A stretch of DNA of 64,000 bases from JAAXXJ01 sp964412455. Lineage in GTDB: Bacteria; Nitrospirota; UBA9217. Under the pieces are notes generated by a model. That model worked only from the letters and a program-made list of their open reading frames with translations, made no database searches and was not told where the DNA came from. The translations under genes were made by a program, and so were the position numbers. How positions within the stretch are numbered: position 1 is the stretch's first letter; every line of letters starts with the position of its first letter. Positions 34,628 to 42,338 of the stretch are shown in pieces. The stretch covers positions 1 through 64,000 of the forward strand of contig CAYPOT010000001.1 of NCBI GenBank assembly GCA_964412455.1, written 5' to 3'.

Positions 34628-34945
34628 TTAGACGTGAGCTAAGGCAGGTAATCTTTTTATTTTCTTTATCTCTTTTGCAGTTGATGAGTGGGTTACATGA
34701 TATAAATCCCACGCCAGCTGCAAATTAAGCCAAAATTGCGCCTCCATGCCGAATAGTTTCTCCAGACGAAGTGCCGTGTCAGGGGTGACCCCCCGCTTCG
34801 CATGAATCAGTTCATTAACGCGAGGGTATGAAACGCCGAGTTTTTCCGCCAACTCGCTCTGGGTTATTTTCAGAGGCTTGAGAAACTCCTCCAATAGCAT
34901 TTCGCCGGGATGCGTCGGTGGACCATGTTTAGGTATGCGTACCAT
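34628..34945 (-). CDS. higA: HigA-family antitoxin (XRE helix-turn-helix)
   Basis: A 105-residue protein beginning PPTHPGEMLLEEFLKPLKITQSELAEKLGVSYPRVNELIHAKRGVTPDTALRLEKLFG, a classic HigA/VapI HTH that neutralises its toxin and represses the operon. AAGGAG lies directly before ATG 34945, which therefore replaces the upstream GTG. It follows the toxin gene by 18 bases, the toxin-first order usual for higBA. Confidence 0.93.
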   Translation of the reverse strand: MVRIPKHGPPTHPGEMLLEEFLKPLKITQSELAEKLGVSYPRVNELIHAKRGVTPDTALRLEKLFGMEAQFWLNLQLAWDLYHVTHSSTAKEIKKIKRLPALAHV

Positions 34946-34963
34946 TTTCTTCTCCTTCACTCT

Positions 34964-35257
34964 TCAGTGGTAATCGGTAATTTCCACGTTTTCCACGCCA
35001 TCATCCGTCCACACAAAACAAACGCGGAACTGGTCATTCATCCGTATGCTGTGCTGACCTTTCCGATCATGCTTAAGGGCTTCAAGTAAGTTGCCCGGTG
35101 GAATTTTCAAAGACGCCAAAGAAATGACGCCATTAAGTTGGTCGAGTTTTCGCTGCGCTATTCGCCAGATTTGCTGCGGACAGGTCAGCCTGGCTTCTCT
35201 GGTGTTTTTCCTGTCAAAAATATCCTCTGTACCTTTGTCGCGGAACGATTTTATCAC
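34964..35257 (-). CDS. higB: HigB/RelE-family mRNA interferase toxin
   Basis: A 97-residue toxin of the HigB type: IKSFRDKGTEDIF..., RKLDQLNGVISLASLKIPPGNLLEALKHDRKGQHSIRMNDQFRVCFVW and a C-terminal VENVEITDYH. RelE-fold toxins of this kind cut mRNA in the ribosomal A site. It starts with GTG 35257 behind a weak GAGG site. It is probably controlled by the palindromic operator at 35298. Confidence 0.93.
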   Translation of the reverse strand: MIKSFRDKGTEDIFDRKNTREARLTCPQQIWRIAQRKLDQLNGVISLASLKIPPGNLLEALKHDRKGQHSIRMNDQFRVCFVWTDDGVENVEITDYH

Positions 35258-35295
35258 CAGGCATCCTCGAACGGGTTAATTCATCACTACGATAG

Positions 35296-35324
35296 ATTAT
35301 AACGGGTACCGTTATATATGGCAA
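35296..35324 (-). promoter_or_regulatory. higBA promoter with embedded operator
   Basis: On the minus strand: TTGCCA (-35), a 17-base spacer, and a perfect TATAAT (-10). A 19-bp palindrome, TATAACGG-gta-CCGTTATA (35298-35316), fills the spacer and overlaps the -10. It is the natural binding site for the HigBA complex and predicts autorepression. Confidence 0.75.
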
Positions 35325-35353
35325 CAGCTATTTGGCGGTCACGACTGGAATCT

Positions 35354-35569
35354 TCAGCGTTTTCTTTTGAATAGACCTGCTCCTGCACCAAAGATAATGC
35401 CGAAACCGCCACAGAACAGACAGGTTAGTAACGGCGGTGGGCCGGCATAAGGATTCGATGCATACTTGAAAGCTCCAATCTGAATTAACCGTAACCAAGC
35501 ACCGCCGAAAATAATACGAAGCCAAGCAAGGAAAATAGAAACATCTGCAAATGGAGTCGTTTCCTCGAT
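35354..35569 (-). pseudogene. Remnant of a small membrane protein
   Basis: An open stretch of ~71 codons with protein-like character on the minus strand and no usable start codon. It reads PFADVSIFLAWLRIIFGG, then NPYAGPPPLLT, and a final Gly-rich hydrophobic helix (FCGGFGIIFGAGAGLF) followed by KRKR and a stop. Directly before its first codon there is a stop. It looks like the 3' end of a gene whose start was lost. No family is recognised. Confidence 0.35.
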
Positions 35570-35639
35570 TTAAATTCGGAATTGTCTTCAGTACTTATGT
35601 AGATTCCTCACACCGCACAATGATGAGTTGAGCCCTGCG

Positions 35640-35816
35640 CTACTCAGCGCGGGGCTCGAACGACTCGTTATCATTTCGGTGTAAGGGGCTCAAGTCTATC
35701 CTTTGCCGAGACTCTGCATCATATTTGAAGCGAATGCACAGTAGGGCATCGCCGCACTTTTCCGTGAGCTTTTTGGTCCCGGGTTGCCCCGGTTTGAGGA
35801 TCAGTCGTGTTTTCAC
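35640..35816 (-). CDS. Small conserved hypothetical protein, C-terminus truncated
   Basis: Starting at GTG 35816 (GGAG upstream) the first ~38 residues read TRLILKPGQPGTKKLTEKCGDALLCIRFKYDAESRQR. This is a widespread short motif of bacterial small proteins whose relatives continue with a TVEL-like segment. Here the continuation is replaced by an unrelated tail, so the gene is probably truncated or frameshifted. Function unknown. It lies in the decayed zone between the two toxin-antitoxin pairs. Confidence 0.4.
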   Translation of the reverse strand: MKTRLILKPGQPGTKKLTEKCGDALLCIRFKYDAESRQRIDLSPLHRNDNESFEPRAE

Positions 35817-35855
35817 TGAGCTCTCCGAATACAACGGTGCTGCTCCCTCGATTCG

Positions 35856-36167
35856 TCAAAGGTCCAGCGCAAAACCTATGGCTTTGCGAAGTTCACCGAG
35901 TTTGTCTCTTGATAAGGTCGTGATCAACGCTCCGATGTTCGATTTTGACACCGTTTGGAGGTGGTCACAATTGATCGCGCAATCCGTTTGCATGCCATCC
36001 TGCCGGGACAAGAGCACTTCGCTCGGAATGTCCCTTATGGTGGATGTTATCGGTGCAACGGTGGCCTCACCCAGGTACTCCAGAACGGAATTTCTCGTCA
36101 AAACGACCACGGGGCGCTTCTTGTCGGGGTGCTTGAACTTGTACCACCTCACCTCGCCGCGTTTCAT
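35856..36167 (-). CDS. mazF: MazF/PemK-family toxin
   Basis: A 103-residue endoribonuclease toxin. The N-terminal KRGEVRWYKFKHPDKKRPVVVLTRN, the middle APITSTIRDIPSEVLLSRQDGMQTDCAINCDHLQTV, and the helix LGELRKAIGFALDL match MazF. The start overlaps the antitoxin stop by four bases. The toxin cuts free mRNA in relatives. Confidence 0.93.
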   Translation of the reverse strand: MKRGEVRWYKFKHPDKKRPVVVLTRNSVLEYLGEATVAPITSTIRDIPSEVLLSRQDGMQTDCAINCDHLQTVSKSNIGALITTLSRDKLGELRKAIGFALDL

Positions 36168-36397
36168 TTGTCACCCCATTCCTGCTCCGACTCCCAGACG
36201 CTGAACTCCGCCTTGCCTGCAGGGTGGTGCCCGTATCCCTTTTTATGCTTTTTCTCGAGCAGGTCGGCATTCACCTGCTTGATGGCATTCCGCAGCGCCT
36301 TGCGCGCGAAGGCGGACCGGGTCGTTTTCAGTTTTTTTACAACCTGGTCCACGGTCGCGACCAGTTCATCATCCAGGGTCATTTGGATCGTCTTCAT
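36164..36397 (-). CDS. Ribbon-helix-helix antitoxin of the MazF-type toxin
   Basis: A 77-residue protein. The N-terminus MKTIQMTLDDELVATVDQVVKKLKTTRSAFARKALRNAI is a ribbon-helix-helix DNA-binding fold (CopG/MazE-like), followed by a charged tail that would wrap the toxin. AGGAGG sits just before ATG 36397. An operator palindrome overlaps the promoter and ends at the ribosome-binding site. Confidence 0.9.
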   Translation of the reverse strand: MKTIQMTLDDELVATVDQVVKKLKTTRSAFARKALRNAIKQVNADLLEKKHKKGYGHHPAGKAEFSVWESEQEWGDK

Positions 36398-36408
36398 GCC
36401 ATCCTCCT

Positions 36409-36446
36409 GCAATGTGGATACGTATAGCTATGATAGTCCACATTGC
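36409..36446. promoter_or_regulatory. Operator palindrome of the MazF-type toxin-antitoxin operon
   Basis: GCAATGTGGA (36409-36418) and its exact reverse complement (36437-36446) lie on either side of the -10 region. The left arm touches the AGGAGG of the antitoxin gene. This is the probable autoregulatory site of the ribbon-helix-helix antitoxin. Confidence 0.75.
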
Positions 36447-36458
36447 ATCGTGTGTCAA
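36430..36458 (-). promoter_or_regulatory. Promoter of the MazF-type toxin-antitoxin operon
   Basis: On the minus strand: TTGACA (-35), 17-base spacer, TATCAT (-10). The right half of the operator lies in the spacer, so bound antitoxin would block the polymerase. Confidence 0.75.
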
Positions 36459-36503
36459 GGCTGCGGCGTCGTGATGGCCATGCCCCGCTTCTCCGAAGCG
36501 CCG

Positions 36504-37097
36504 TTATTTGTACTTCCTCACCACTGCCGTCACGACGCCGGCCACTTTCAGCTCGTTCTTGGGTTTGATGGGCTGGTACTTCGGGTTGGCGGGGATGAGG
36601 GTGATCGTTTCGCCCCGTTTACGGAGATACTTCATGGTCCATTCACCATCCACCTGGGCGATGACGATGTCGCCGCTCTTCGGCGTCTGGCCCTTGTCCA
36701 CGATGACCATGTCGCCGGGCAGGATGCCCGCGCCGGACATGGAATCGCCCGATACTTTCAGCAGAAAGGTCGCCTCGCGGTTCTGGATGAGGAAATCGTC
36801 CAGGGAGAGGGTGTCGACCAGCTCTTCCTCGGCGGGAGAGGGGAAGCCCGCCTCGACGGTGCCCAGGACCCGGACCGGCTTGGCCATGGCTAGGGGGATC
36901 AGCCTGCCTTTGTTGTCCTTTTCGAGGACCTTCAGCTTCTCGAGCTTGGCGATGAGCTTAAAGACGGCGTTCTTCGAGCGCAGGCCGGTCATATCGCCGA
37001 TCTCGGCGTAGCTTGGCATCCTGCCGCTGTTTGTGTAGAACTTTTTGATCTTCCGAACACGGGAGGCGATCGTGTCCTCTTTCAGGGTACGTGGCAT
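36504..37097 (-). CDS. lexA: LexA SOS repressor
   Basis: A 197-residue repressor. The winged-helix N-terminus has RKIKKFYTNSGRMPSYAEIGDMTGLRSKNAVFKLIAKLEKLKVL. The self-cleavage site Ala-Gly is in GTVEAGFPSP, and the catalytic Ser and Lys are in KVSGDSMSGAGI and EWTMKYLRK. RecA-stimulated autocleavage is therefore expected. Start ATG 37097 is chosen because -10 and SOS box are placed immediately upstream; there is no Shine-Dalgarno site, and the message is probably leaderless. Confidence 0.93.
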   Translation of the reverse strand: MPRTLKEDTIASRVRKIKKFYTNSGRMPSYAEIGDMTGLRSKNAVFKLIAKLEKLKVLEKDNKGRLIPLAMAKPVRVLGTVEAGFPSPAEEELVDTLSLDDFLIQNREATFLLKVSGDSMSGAGILPGDMVIVDKGQTPKSGDIVIAQVDGEWTMKYLRKRGETITLIPANPKYQPIKPKNELKVAGVVTAVVRKYK

Positions 37098-37103
37098 GGA
37101 GGC

Positions 37104-37133
37104 ATTATAGGTGAACGAACGTTCACTTGTCAA
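37104..37133 (-). promoter_or_regulatory. lexA promoter with SOS box
   Basis: On the minus strand: TTGACA (37128-37133), 18-base spacer, TATAAT (37104-37109). The spacer contains GTGAACGTTCGTTCAC (37111-37126), a 16-bp palindrome of the GAAC-N4-GTTC SOS-box type, so LexA represses its own gene. The -10 ends only six bases before the ATG. Confidence 0.85.
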
Positions 37134-37175
37134 GGGTGAAGTGGGATCCCGGGCTGCTGTTCCTCAGGAAGGGGA

Positions 37176-37209
37176 CAAAAACAAAAGAGGCCAGTCTTTT
37201 CGACTGACC
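37176..37209 (-). terminator. Terminator of tRNA-Gly
   Basis: On the minus strand, an 8-bp stem GGTCAGTC/GACTGGCC (one T-G pair) with a five-base loop is followed by CTCTTTTGTTTTT, directly after the tRNA. Confidence 0.7.
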
Positions 37210-37222
37210 CCTTCATTCATTA

Positions 37223-37298
<76 letters not shown>

Positions 37299-37318
37299 GC
37301 TCTTTTTGAGCAGGGACA

Positions 37319-37348
37319 AATATAACAAAACAGGTCGAGTCTTGTCAA
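37319..37348 (-). promoter_or_regulatory. Promoter of tRNA-Gly
   Basis: On the minus strand: TTGACA (-35), 18-base spacer, TATATT (-10), about 20 bases before the mature tRNA 5' end. Confidence 0.65.
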
Positions 37349-37435
37349 CATAAAAGTGGGAAGATCAGGCTGAAATAACGCTGCCACCGCAGATTTTCCG
37401 TCACCGCGCCGTGCCGCCCGCGGGTCCACAGACTG

Positions 37436-37464
37436 TTGACTCAGCGTCGTTCCTGTGGTATTTT
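37436..37464 (+). promoter_or_regulatory. Promoter of htpX
   Basis: TTGACT (-35), 17-base spacer, TATTTT (-10), giving a start of transcription near 37471 and a leader of ~45 bases with AAGGGAGG. Confidence 0.55.
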
Positions 37465-37515
37465 GTTCATGGTGGTAAAGACTCGTTATGGTCATAAGGG
37501 AGGCGTAAAAGCAGT

Positions 37516-38367
37516 ATGAATACACTTAAGACAGTTGCTCTTCTCACCTTTTTGACGGTGCTTCTCGTGTTCGCCGGCGGCGCTCTCGGCGGCAGGAACG
37601 GCATGATCATCGCTTTTGCCATGGCGCTGGTCATGAACTTCGTTTCCTACTGGTTCAGCGACAAGATCGTCCTTAAAATGTACAAGGCGCAGCCGGTAAC
37701 CGAGGCGCAGGCGCCCGATCTGCATGCCATGGTGCGCAGGCTCATCCAGAAGGCGGGACTTCCCATGCCGAAGGTCTATATCATTCCCGATGCGTCTATG
37801 AACGCCTTTGCCACGGGCCGGGACCCGGAGCACGGCGTCGTGGCGGTGACCGAGGGCATCATGCGGGCCCTCGACCGGGAGGAGTTGGAGGGCGTCATCG
37901 CTCACGAACTGGCCCACATCAAGCACCGCGATATCCTGACCGGCACGATCGTGGCGACCATTGCAGGCGCCATCAGTATGATGGCGCAGATGGCCCAGTG
38001 GGCCATGATCTTCGGCGGCGGCAGGAGGAGCGATAACGATGAGGGCGGGAGCCCCATTGCCGCCCTGGTGATGATGATCGTGGCGCCCATCGCCGCCATG
38101 ATGGTCCAGATGGCCATCTCACGCACGCGGGAGTACGAAGCCGACAAGGGCGGCGCGGCGATCGCCGGAAATCCCTACGGCCTCGCGAACGCGCTTCTGA
38201 AACTGGAGCGCGGCGCGCAGGTCGTCCCGCTGCATGACGCGAAACCCGCGACAGCTCATATGTTCATCGTGAACCCGCTTACGGGTGGCGGTCTCATGAA
38301 ACTGTTCAGCACCCACCCCCCTATCGCAGAGCGGGTGAAGCGGCTGAAGGAACTGCGCGGAAGATAG
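37516..38367 (+). CDS. htpX: HtpX-like membrane zinc metalloprotease
   Basis: A 283-residue inner-membrane protease for quality control of membrane proteins. Two N-terminal helices are followed by IPDASMNAFATGRDPEHGVVAVTEGI, the zinc motif HELAHIKHRD, two further hydrophobic segments, and the third zinc ligand region SRTREYEADKGGA. The C-terminal NPLTGGGLMKLFSTHPPIAERVKRL is typical. It is a single-gene unit with its own promoter and a strong terminator. Confidence 0.96.
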   Translation: MNTLKTVALLTFLTVLLVFAGGALGGRNGMIIAFAMALVMNFVSYWFSDKIVLKMYKAQPVTEAQAPDLHAMVRRLIQKAGLPMPKVYIIPDASMNAFATGRDPEHGVVAVTEGIMRALDREELEGVIAHELAHIKHRDILTGTIVATIAGAISMMAQMAQWAMIFGGGRRSDNDEGGSPIAALVMMIVAPIAAMMVQMAISRTREYEADKGGAAIAGNPYGLANALLKLERGAQVVPLHDAKPATAHMFIVNPLTGGGLMKLFSTHPPIAERVKRLKELRGR

Positions 38368-38396
38368 TCTGTGCACTGATACCTGATCACTGCGAA

Positions 38397-38427
38397 GCCC
38401 TGCCGGGACGCCGGCAGGGCTTTTTAT
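38397..38427 (+). terminator. Rho-independent terminator after htpX
   Basis: A perfect 10-bp stem GCCCTGCCGG/CCGGCAGGGC with loop GACG is followed by TTTTTATTAT. One of the clearest terminators in the window. Confidence 0.9.
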
Positions 38428-38475
38428 TATCCTTTCTCCTGAGCGCGAAAGGATCTTGATGTCCGCAGGAATGCC

Positions 38476-38504
38476 TTGAATTTACGCAACCCCTGTGATA
38501 AATT
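38476..38504 (+). promoter_or_regulatory. Possible promoter of hsp20
   Basis: TTGAAT, 17-base spacer, TAAATT preceded by an extended TG. It lies between the htpX terminator and hsp20. A sigma-32 pattern was looked for but the CCCC block is too close to CTTGAA. Confidence 0.4.
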
Positions 38505-38556
38505 TATGATCTGTCAGCTGTCAACAACAAGGACGGCAGCTGAAGGAGGTGTGGAT

Positions 38557-38964
38557 GTGCGGTACCGGTATATTTCCTATAAATATTCCCGTAAGGTGAG
38601 CTCGGACACGGCGCTCCAGAACATCTGGGATACCTTCGGTACCTGGGCGGTGCCCGTGGCTTCGGGGTGGCGGCCTCCGACGGACGTCTTCGAAACGCCT
38701 GACCAGTTCATCGTTCTGATCGAGGTGGCGGGTGTGGCCGAGGAGGACATTTCCGTAACCCTGTTCAGCGACCTCCTGGTGGTGGAGGGCGTTCGCGAAC
38801 AGCCGTCATTCTTCAGGTCGGGCATGTCGGCATGCCACCAGCTCGGCATTAAGTACGGCGACTTCCGGTCCGAGGTCTATATTCCGGTCAACGTGGACCA
38901 CGATAACGTCTCCGCTGAATACAAGAACGGCCTGCTGAAGATCGTCCTGCGGAAGCTCGGCTGA
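38557..38964 (+). CDS. Hsp20/alpha-crystallin small heat-shock protein
   Basis: A 135-residue holdase. The alpha-crystallin domain runs from PPTDVFETPDQFIVLIEVAGVAEEDISVTLFSDLLVVEGVR to FRSEVYIPVNVDHDNVSAEYKNGLLKIVLRK. The GLLKIVL motif is the family I-x-I/V-type signature. GTG 38557 is chosen because AAGGAGGT lies six bases upstream. It binds unfolded proteins without ATP. It is placed just before lon, which makes a sensible stress pair. Confidence 0.92.
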   Translation: MRYRYISYKYSRKVSSDTALQNIWDTFGTWAVPVASGWRPPTDVFETPDQFIVLIEVAGVAEEDISVTLFSDLLVVEGVREQPSFFRSGMSACHQLGIKYGDFRSEVYIPVNVDHDNVSAEYKNGLLKIVLRKLG

Positions 38965-39057
38965 TCCGGTCACGCAGGCATCATGAGGATCAGAGAAGTG
39001 TTCAAAGGAATGTTCAGAAAACACCCGAAACCGACACACCCAGCGAGGAGCAACGAG

Positions 39058-41439
39058 ATGGAAGATAAACTGGAGGCACAGCCCGAAAAAGGACCGCCGG
39101 TGCCCGCGGAGCTGCCGGTCCTGCCGCTCAAGGACACGGTGGTCTATCCCATGACCGTCTATCCCCTCGTGATCGGCAAGGAAAAATCCATCAGGTTGAT
39201 CAACGACGTCACGGTGGGCGACAAGATCCTGGCACTCACCGCTCAGAAGAAGGCGGAGACCGAGGTCTCGGGCACGGGGGACGTTTACACCATCGGGACC
39301 ATGGCGCGCATCCTCCAGATGGTGAAGGCGCCCGATGGAACGCTCCGGGTGCTGGTCCAGGGGATGGAGCGCATTGCCATAGCCGAATTCGTGCAGAACG
39401 AACCTTACATCAAAGCGAAGGTAAACGCGCAGCCCGAGGTGAGCGAAAAATCGGTACCCATCGAGGCGCTGATGCGGGGACTGGCCGAGCTCTTTCAGAA
39501 GATGGTGTCGCTGACGCCGAACATGCCGGAAGAGCTTTCAACGGCCGCACTCAATATTGAGGACCCGCGTCAGCTTGCCTACCTCGTGGCGACGAACATC
39601 CGCCTGGACCTCCCGCAGCGGCAGGAGATCCTGGAGATCGATCCCGTTGAAGAGAAGATGAACCGCCTCGTACAGGCGCTGAACCGTGAGATTGAGGTCC
39701 TGGAACTGGGCAGAAAGATCCAGGGCCAGGCGAAAGACCAGATGCAGAAGGCAGAGCGGGAGTATATCCTCCGGCAGCAGCTCGCAGCCATTCGCAAGGA
39801 GCTGGGTGAGGAGGCCGAGGACGGCTCCGAGTCCAGGAGCCTGAGGGAGAAGATCGAACAGGCGAAACTGCCCCCGGAAGCGGAAAAGGAAGCAAAGCGG
39901 GAGCTTTCGCGCATGGAAAAGCTTTCCCAGGCCTCGCCCGAGTATTCCGTGATCCGCACGTACCTCGAGTGGATGACGGGCCTGCCCTGGAACACGCTGT
40001 CATCGTCGGCCATCGACATCGCGAAGGCGAAGGAGACCCTGGACGAGGACCATTATGATCTCGAGAAGATCAAGGACCGGATCCTGGAATATCTTGCCGT
40101 AAAGAAACTGGGCGATGAGCGCGGCGCGCAGGAGGGGGCCAGGATACGGGAGCCGATCCTCTGCTTCGGAGGGCCTCCCGGCGTCGGCAAGACATCCCTG
40201 GGCCAGTCCATTGCCCGGGCGCTCAACCGGAAGTTCGTCCGCCTGTCCCTGGGAGGACTCCACGACGAGGCCGAGATCCGCGGACATCGCCGGACCTACA
40301 TCGGCGCCATGCCGGGCCGCATCATCCAGGTCCTGAAGCGCGTGGAGACCCGCGACCCCGTCATCATGCTTGACGAGGTGGACAAGGTGGGCAAGGACTG
40401 GCGCGGAGACCCGTCGTCGGCCCTGCTGGAGGTGCTGGACCCGGAGCAGAACAAGGATTTCCGGGACAACTATCTTGATGTACCCTTCGACCTTTCGAAG
40501 GTGATGTTCATCACCACGGCGAACCAGTTGGAGACCATTCCGGCGCCGCTCCTCGACCGCATGGAAGTGCTTCATCTCTCAGGCTATACGGAAGATGAAA
40601 AACTGAATATCGCCCGTAAATATCTTGTTCCGAAGGAGATCAAGGCGAACGCGCTCAAGGTCGAGGAGATCATTTTTGAGGACGACTCGATCCAGGGCAT
40701 CATCAAGGATTTTACGCGGGAAGCCGGCGTCCGGAACCTGGAACGGGAGATCGCGAACGTCTGCCGCAAGGCGGCGAAGGCCGTTGCCGAGGGCAAACCG
40801 ACGCCCATAACCATCACGCAGAAGAATCTCCATGAGTATCTCGGGAAGCCAAAGTACTTTGCGGAAACGTCGACGATGATCGACCGGCCGGGAGTGGTCA
40901 CCGGTCTCGCCTGGACGCCCGTGGGAGGGGACATCCTGTTCGTCGAAGCGTCGATGATGCCGGGGAACAAACAGCTGACGCTGACCGGCCAGCTGGGGGA
41001 CGTAATGAAAGAATCGGCCCAGGCGGCATTGTCCTATGTCCGTGCTCATGCCGAGGAATTGGGCATCAAAAAAGATTTCTTCGAAAAGACCGACCTCCAT
41101 ATCCATGTTCCGGCAGGGGCCATCCCGAAGGATGGGCCGTCGGCAGGCGTTACCATGACCACTGCCATCGTATCCCTGCTGACGGGAAGGACCGTGAAGA
41201 ACGACCTCGCCATGACAGGCGAGATCACCCTGCGGGGAAAGGTGATGCCCATCGGCGGGGTGAAGGAGAAAGTGCTGGCGGCGCGCCGTGCCGGGATCAA
41301 GACCGTGATCCTGCCAGAACGGAACATGAACGACCTGGACGACATCCCAGAAGATCTGCGCAAAGAGATGACCTTCATACCCGTGGAGCGGATCGATCAG
41401 GTGATCGCCGCGGCGCTCGGGGAGAAGGGGGCGGTCTGA
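39058..41439 (+). CDS. lon: ATP-dependent protease Lon
   Basis: A 793-residue AAA+ serine protease. The N-terminal substrate domain starts PVLPLKDTVVYPMTVYPL. Walker A is GGPPGVGKTSLGQS, Walker B IMLDEVDKVG, and the proteolytic Ser-Lys dyad is in PKDGPSAGVTM and GGVKEKVLAARRAG. ATG 39058 has GAGGAG closely upstream. ATG 38983 is an alternative that would add 25 residues behind a weak site. The stop overlaps lipA (TGATG). Confidence 0.97.
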   Translation: MEDKLEAQPEKGPPVPAELPVLPLKDTVVYPMTVYPLVIGKEKSIRLINDVTVGDKILALTAQKKAETEVSGTGDVYTIGTMARILQMVKAPDGTLRVLVQGMERIAIAEFVQNEPYIKAKVNAQPEVSEKSVPIEALMRGLAELFQKMVSLTPNMPEELSTAALNIEDPRQLAYLVATNIRLDLPQRQEILEIDPVEEKMNRLVQALNREIEVLELGRKIQGQAKDQMQKAEREYILRQQLAAIRKELGEEAEDGSESRSLREKIEQAKLPPEAEKEAKRELSRMEKLSQASPEYSVIRTYLEWMTGLPWNTLSSSAIDIAKAKETLDEDHYDLEKIKDRILEYLAVKKLGDERGAQEGARIREPILCFGGPPGVGKTSLGQSIARALNRKFVRLSLGGLHDEAEIRGHRRTYIGAMPGRIIQVLKRVETRDPVIMLDEVDKVGKDWRGDPSSALLEVLDPEQNKDFRDNYLDVPFDLSKVMFITTANQLETIPAPLLDRMEVLHLSGYTEDEKLNIARKYLVPKEIKANALKVEEIIFEDDSIQGIIKDFTREAGVRNLEREIANVCRKAAKAVAEGKPTPITITQKNLHEYLGKPKYFAETSTMIDRPGVVTGLAWTPVGGDILFVEASMMPGNKQLTLTGQLGDVMKESAQAALSYVRAHAEELGIKKDFFEKTDLHIHVPAGAIPKDGPSAGVTMTTAIVSLLTGRTVKNDLAMTGEITLRGKVMPIGGVKEKVLAARRAGIKTVILPERNMNDLDDIPEDLRKEMTFIPVERIDQVIAAALGEKGAV

Positions 41440-42338
41440 TGCATCCGGTGATCACGGCAAACGGGAAACGGGGAGATCGTCTCCCTCCGTGGTTCAAGGT
41501 GCGGTTGTCGATCGGTTCAGCATTCATCAAGGTGCGGAACCGCATCAGGGAAGGGGCGCTTCATACGGTCTGCGAGAGCGCCGCGTGTCCGAACCGGAAC
41601 GAGTGCTGGAACGCGGGAACGGCCACGTTCCTGATCCTGGGCGACCGCTGCACCCGCTCCTGCGCGTTCTGCAACATCTCCTCAGGTGAGCCCCGCGCTG
41701 TTGATCAGGACGAGCCGAGGCGCGTCGCCGAGGCGGTCGCCTCGATGGCGCTCGCGTACGCGGTCGTCACGTCGGTGACGCGGGACGATCTGCCCGATGG
41801 CGGAGCGAACGTGTTCGCCGATGTCATCCGGACAATTCATACCATCTCTCCGCACTGCCGGATCGAGGTCCTCGTCCCGGACTTCCAGGGATCAGTTGCA
41901 TCACTGGAAACAGTGCTGGACGCCGCGCCTCACGTTGTGAACCATAACGTAGAGACCGTTCCGTCGCTCTATCCCCGGGTGCGGCCCGCCGCCGATTATG
42001 GCCGGTCACTCCGCCTCCTGGAGCGCGCAAAGCAGCGCGGCTTCGTCACCAAGTCTGGGATCATGCTTGGACTGGGGGAGGGGATGGACATGGTGCGACC
42101 CGTCCTGCAGGACCTTCTGAGCGCCGGATGCAAGATACTTACTATCGGCCAGTACCTGCAGCCCTCCCTGAACCATCTCCCCGTTGAGCGGTACTATCGG
42201 CCGGAGGAGTTCGAAGAACTCCGCACCGAGGCGCTGGGCCTTGGTTTTGATCACGTGGTCTCCGGCCCGCTCGTACGAAGCTCCTATCATGCGGCTTGCT
42301 ATGGGGCGGAGCCTGTTACCTGCGAGCGAAATCTATGA
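41439..42338 (+). CDS. lipA: Lipoyl synthase
   Basis: A 299-residue radical-SAM enzyme that inserts two sulphurs into octanoyl groups on E2/GcvH proteins. The N-terminal auxiliary-cluster motif CESAACPNRNECW and the radical-SAM motif CTRSCAFC are intact. VTSVTRDDLPDGGA and VNHNVETVPSLYP are family signatures, and the C-terminal RSSYHA holds the Ser ligand. It is coupled to lon by a one-base overlap, and to the next methyltransferase gene by ATGA. Confidence 0.97.
   Translation: MHPVITANGKRGDRLPPWFKVRLSIGSAFIKVRNRIREGALHTVCESAACPNRNECWNAGTATFLILGDRCTRSCAFCNISSGEPRAVDQDEPRRVAEAVASMALAYAVVTSVTRDDLPDGGANVFADVIRTIHTISPHCRIEVLVPDFQGSVASLETVLDAAPHVVNHNVETVPSLYPRVRPAADYGRSLRLLERAKQRGFVTKSGIMLGLGEGMDMVRPVLQDLLSAGCKILTIGQYLQPSLNHLPVERYYRPEEFEELRTEALGLGFDHVVSGPLVRSSYHAACYGAEPVTCERNL

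Noticed and set aside
38471..38500. Heat-shock sigma-32 promoter at hsp20
   Set aside because: CTTGAA and CCCCT are only eight or nine bases apart, too close for the sigma-32 pattern; a sigma-70-like reading fits better.
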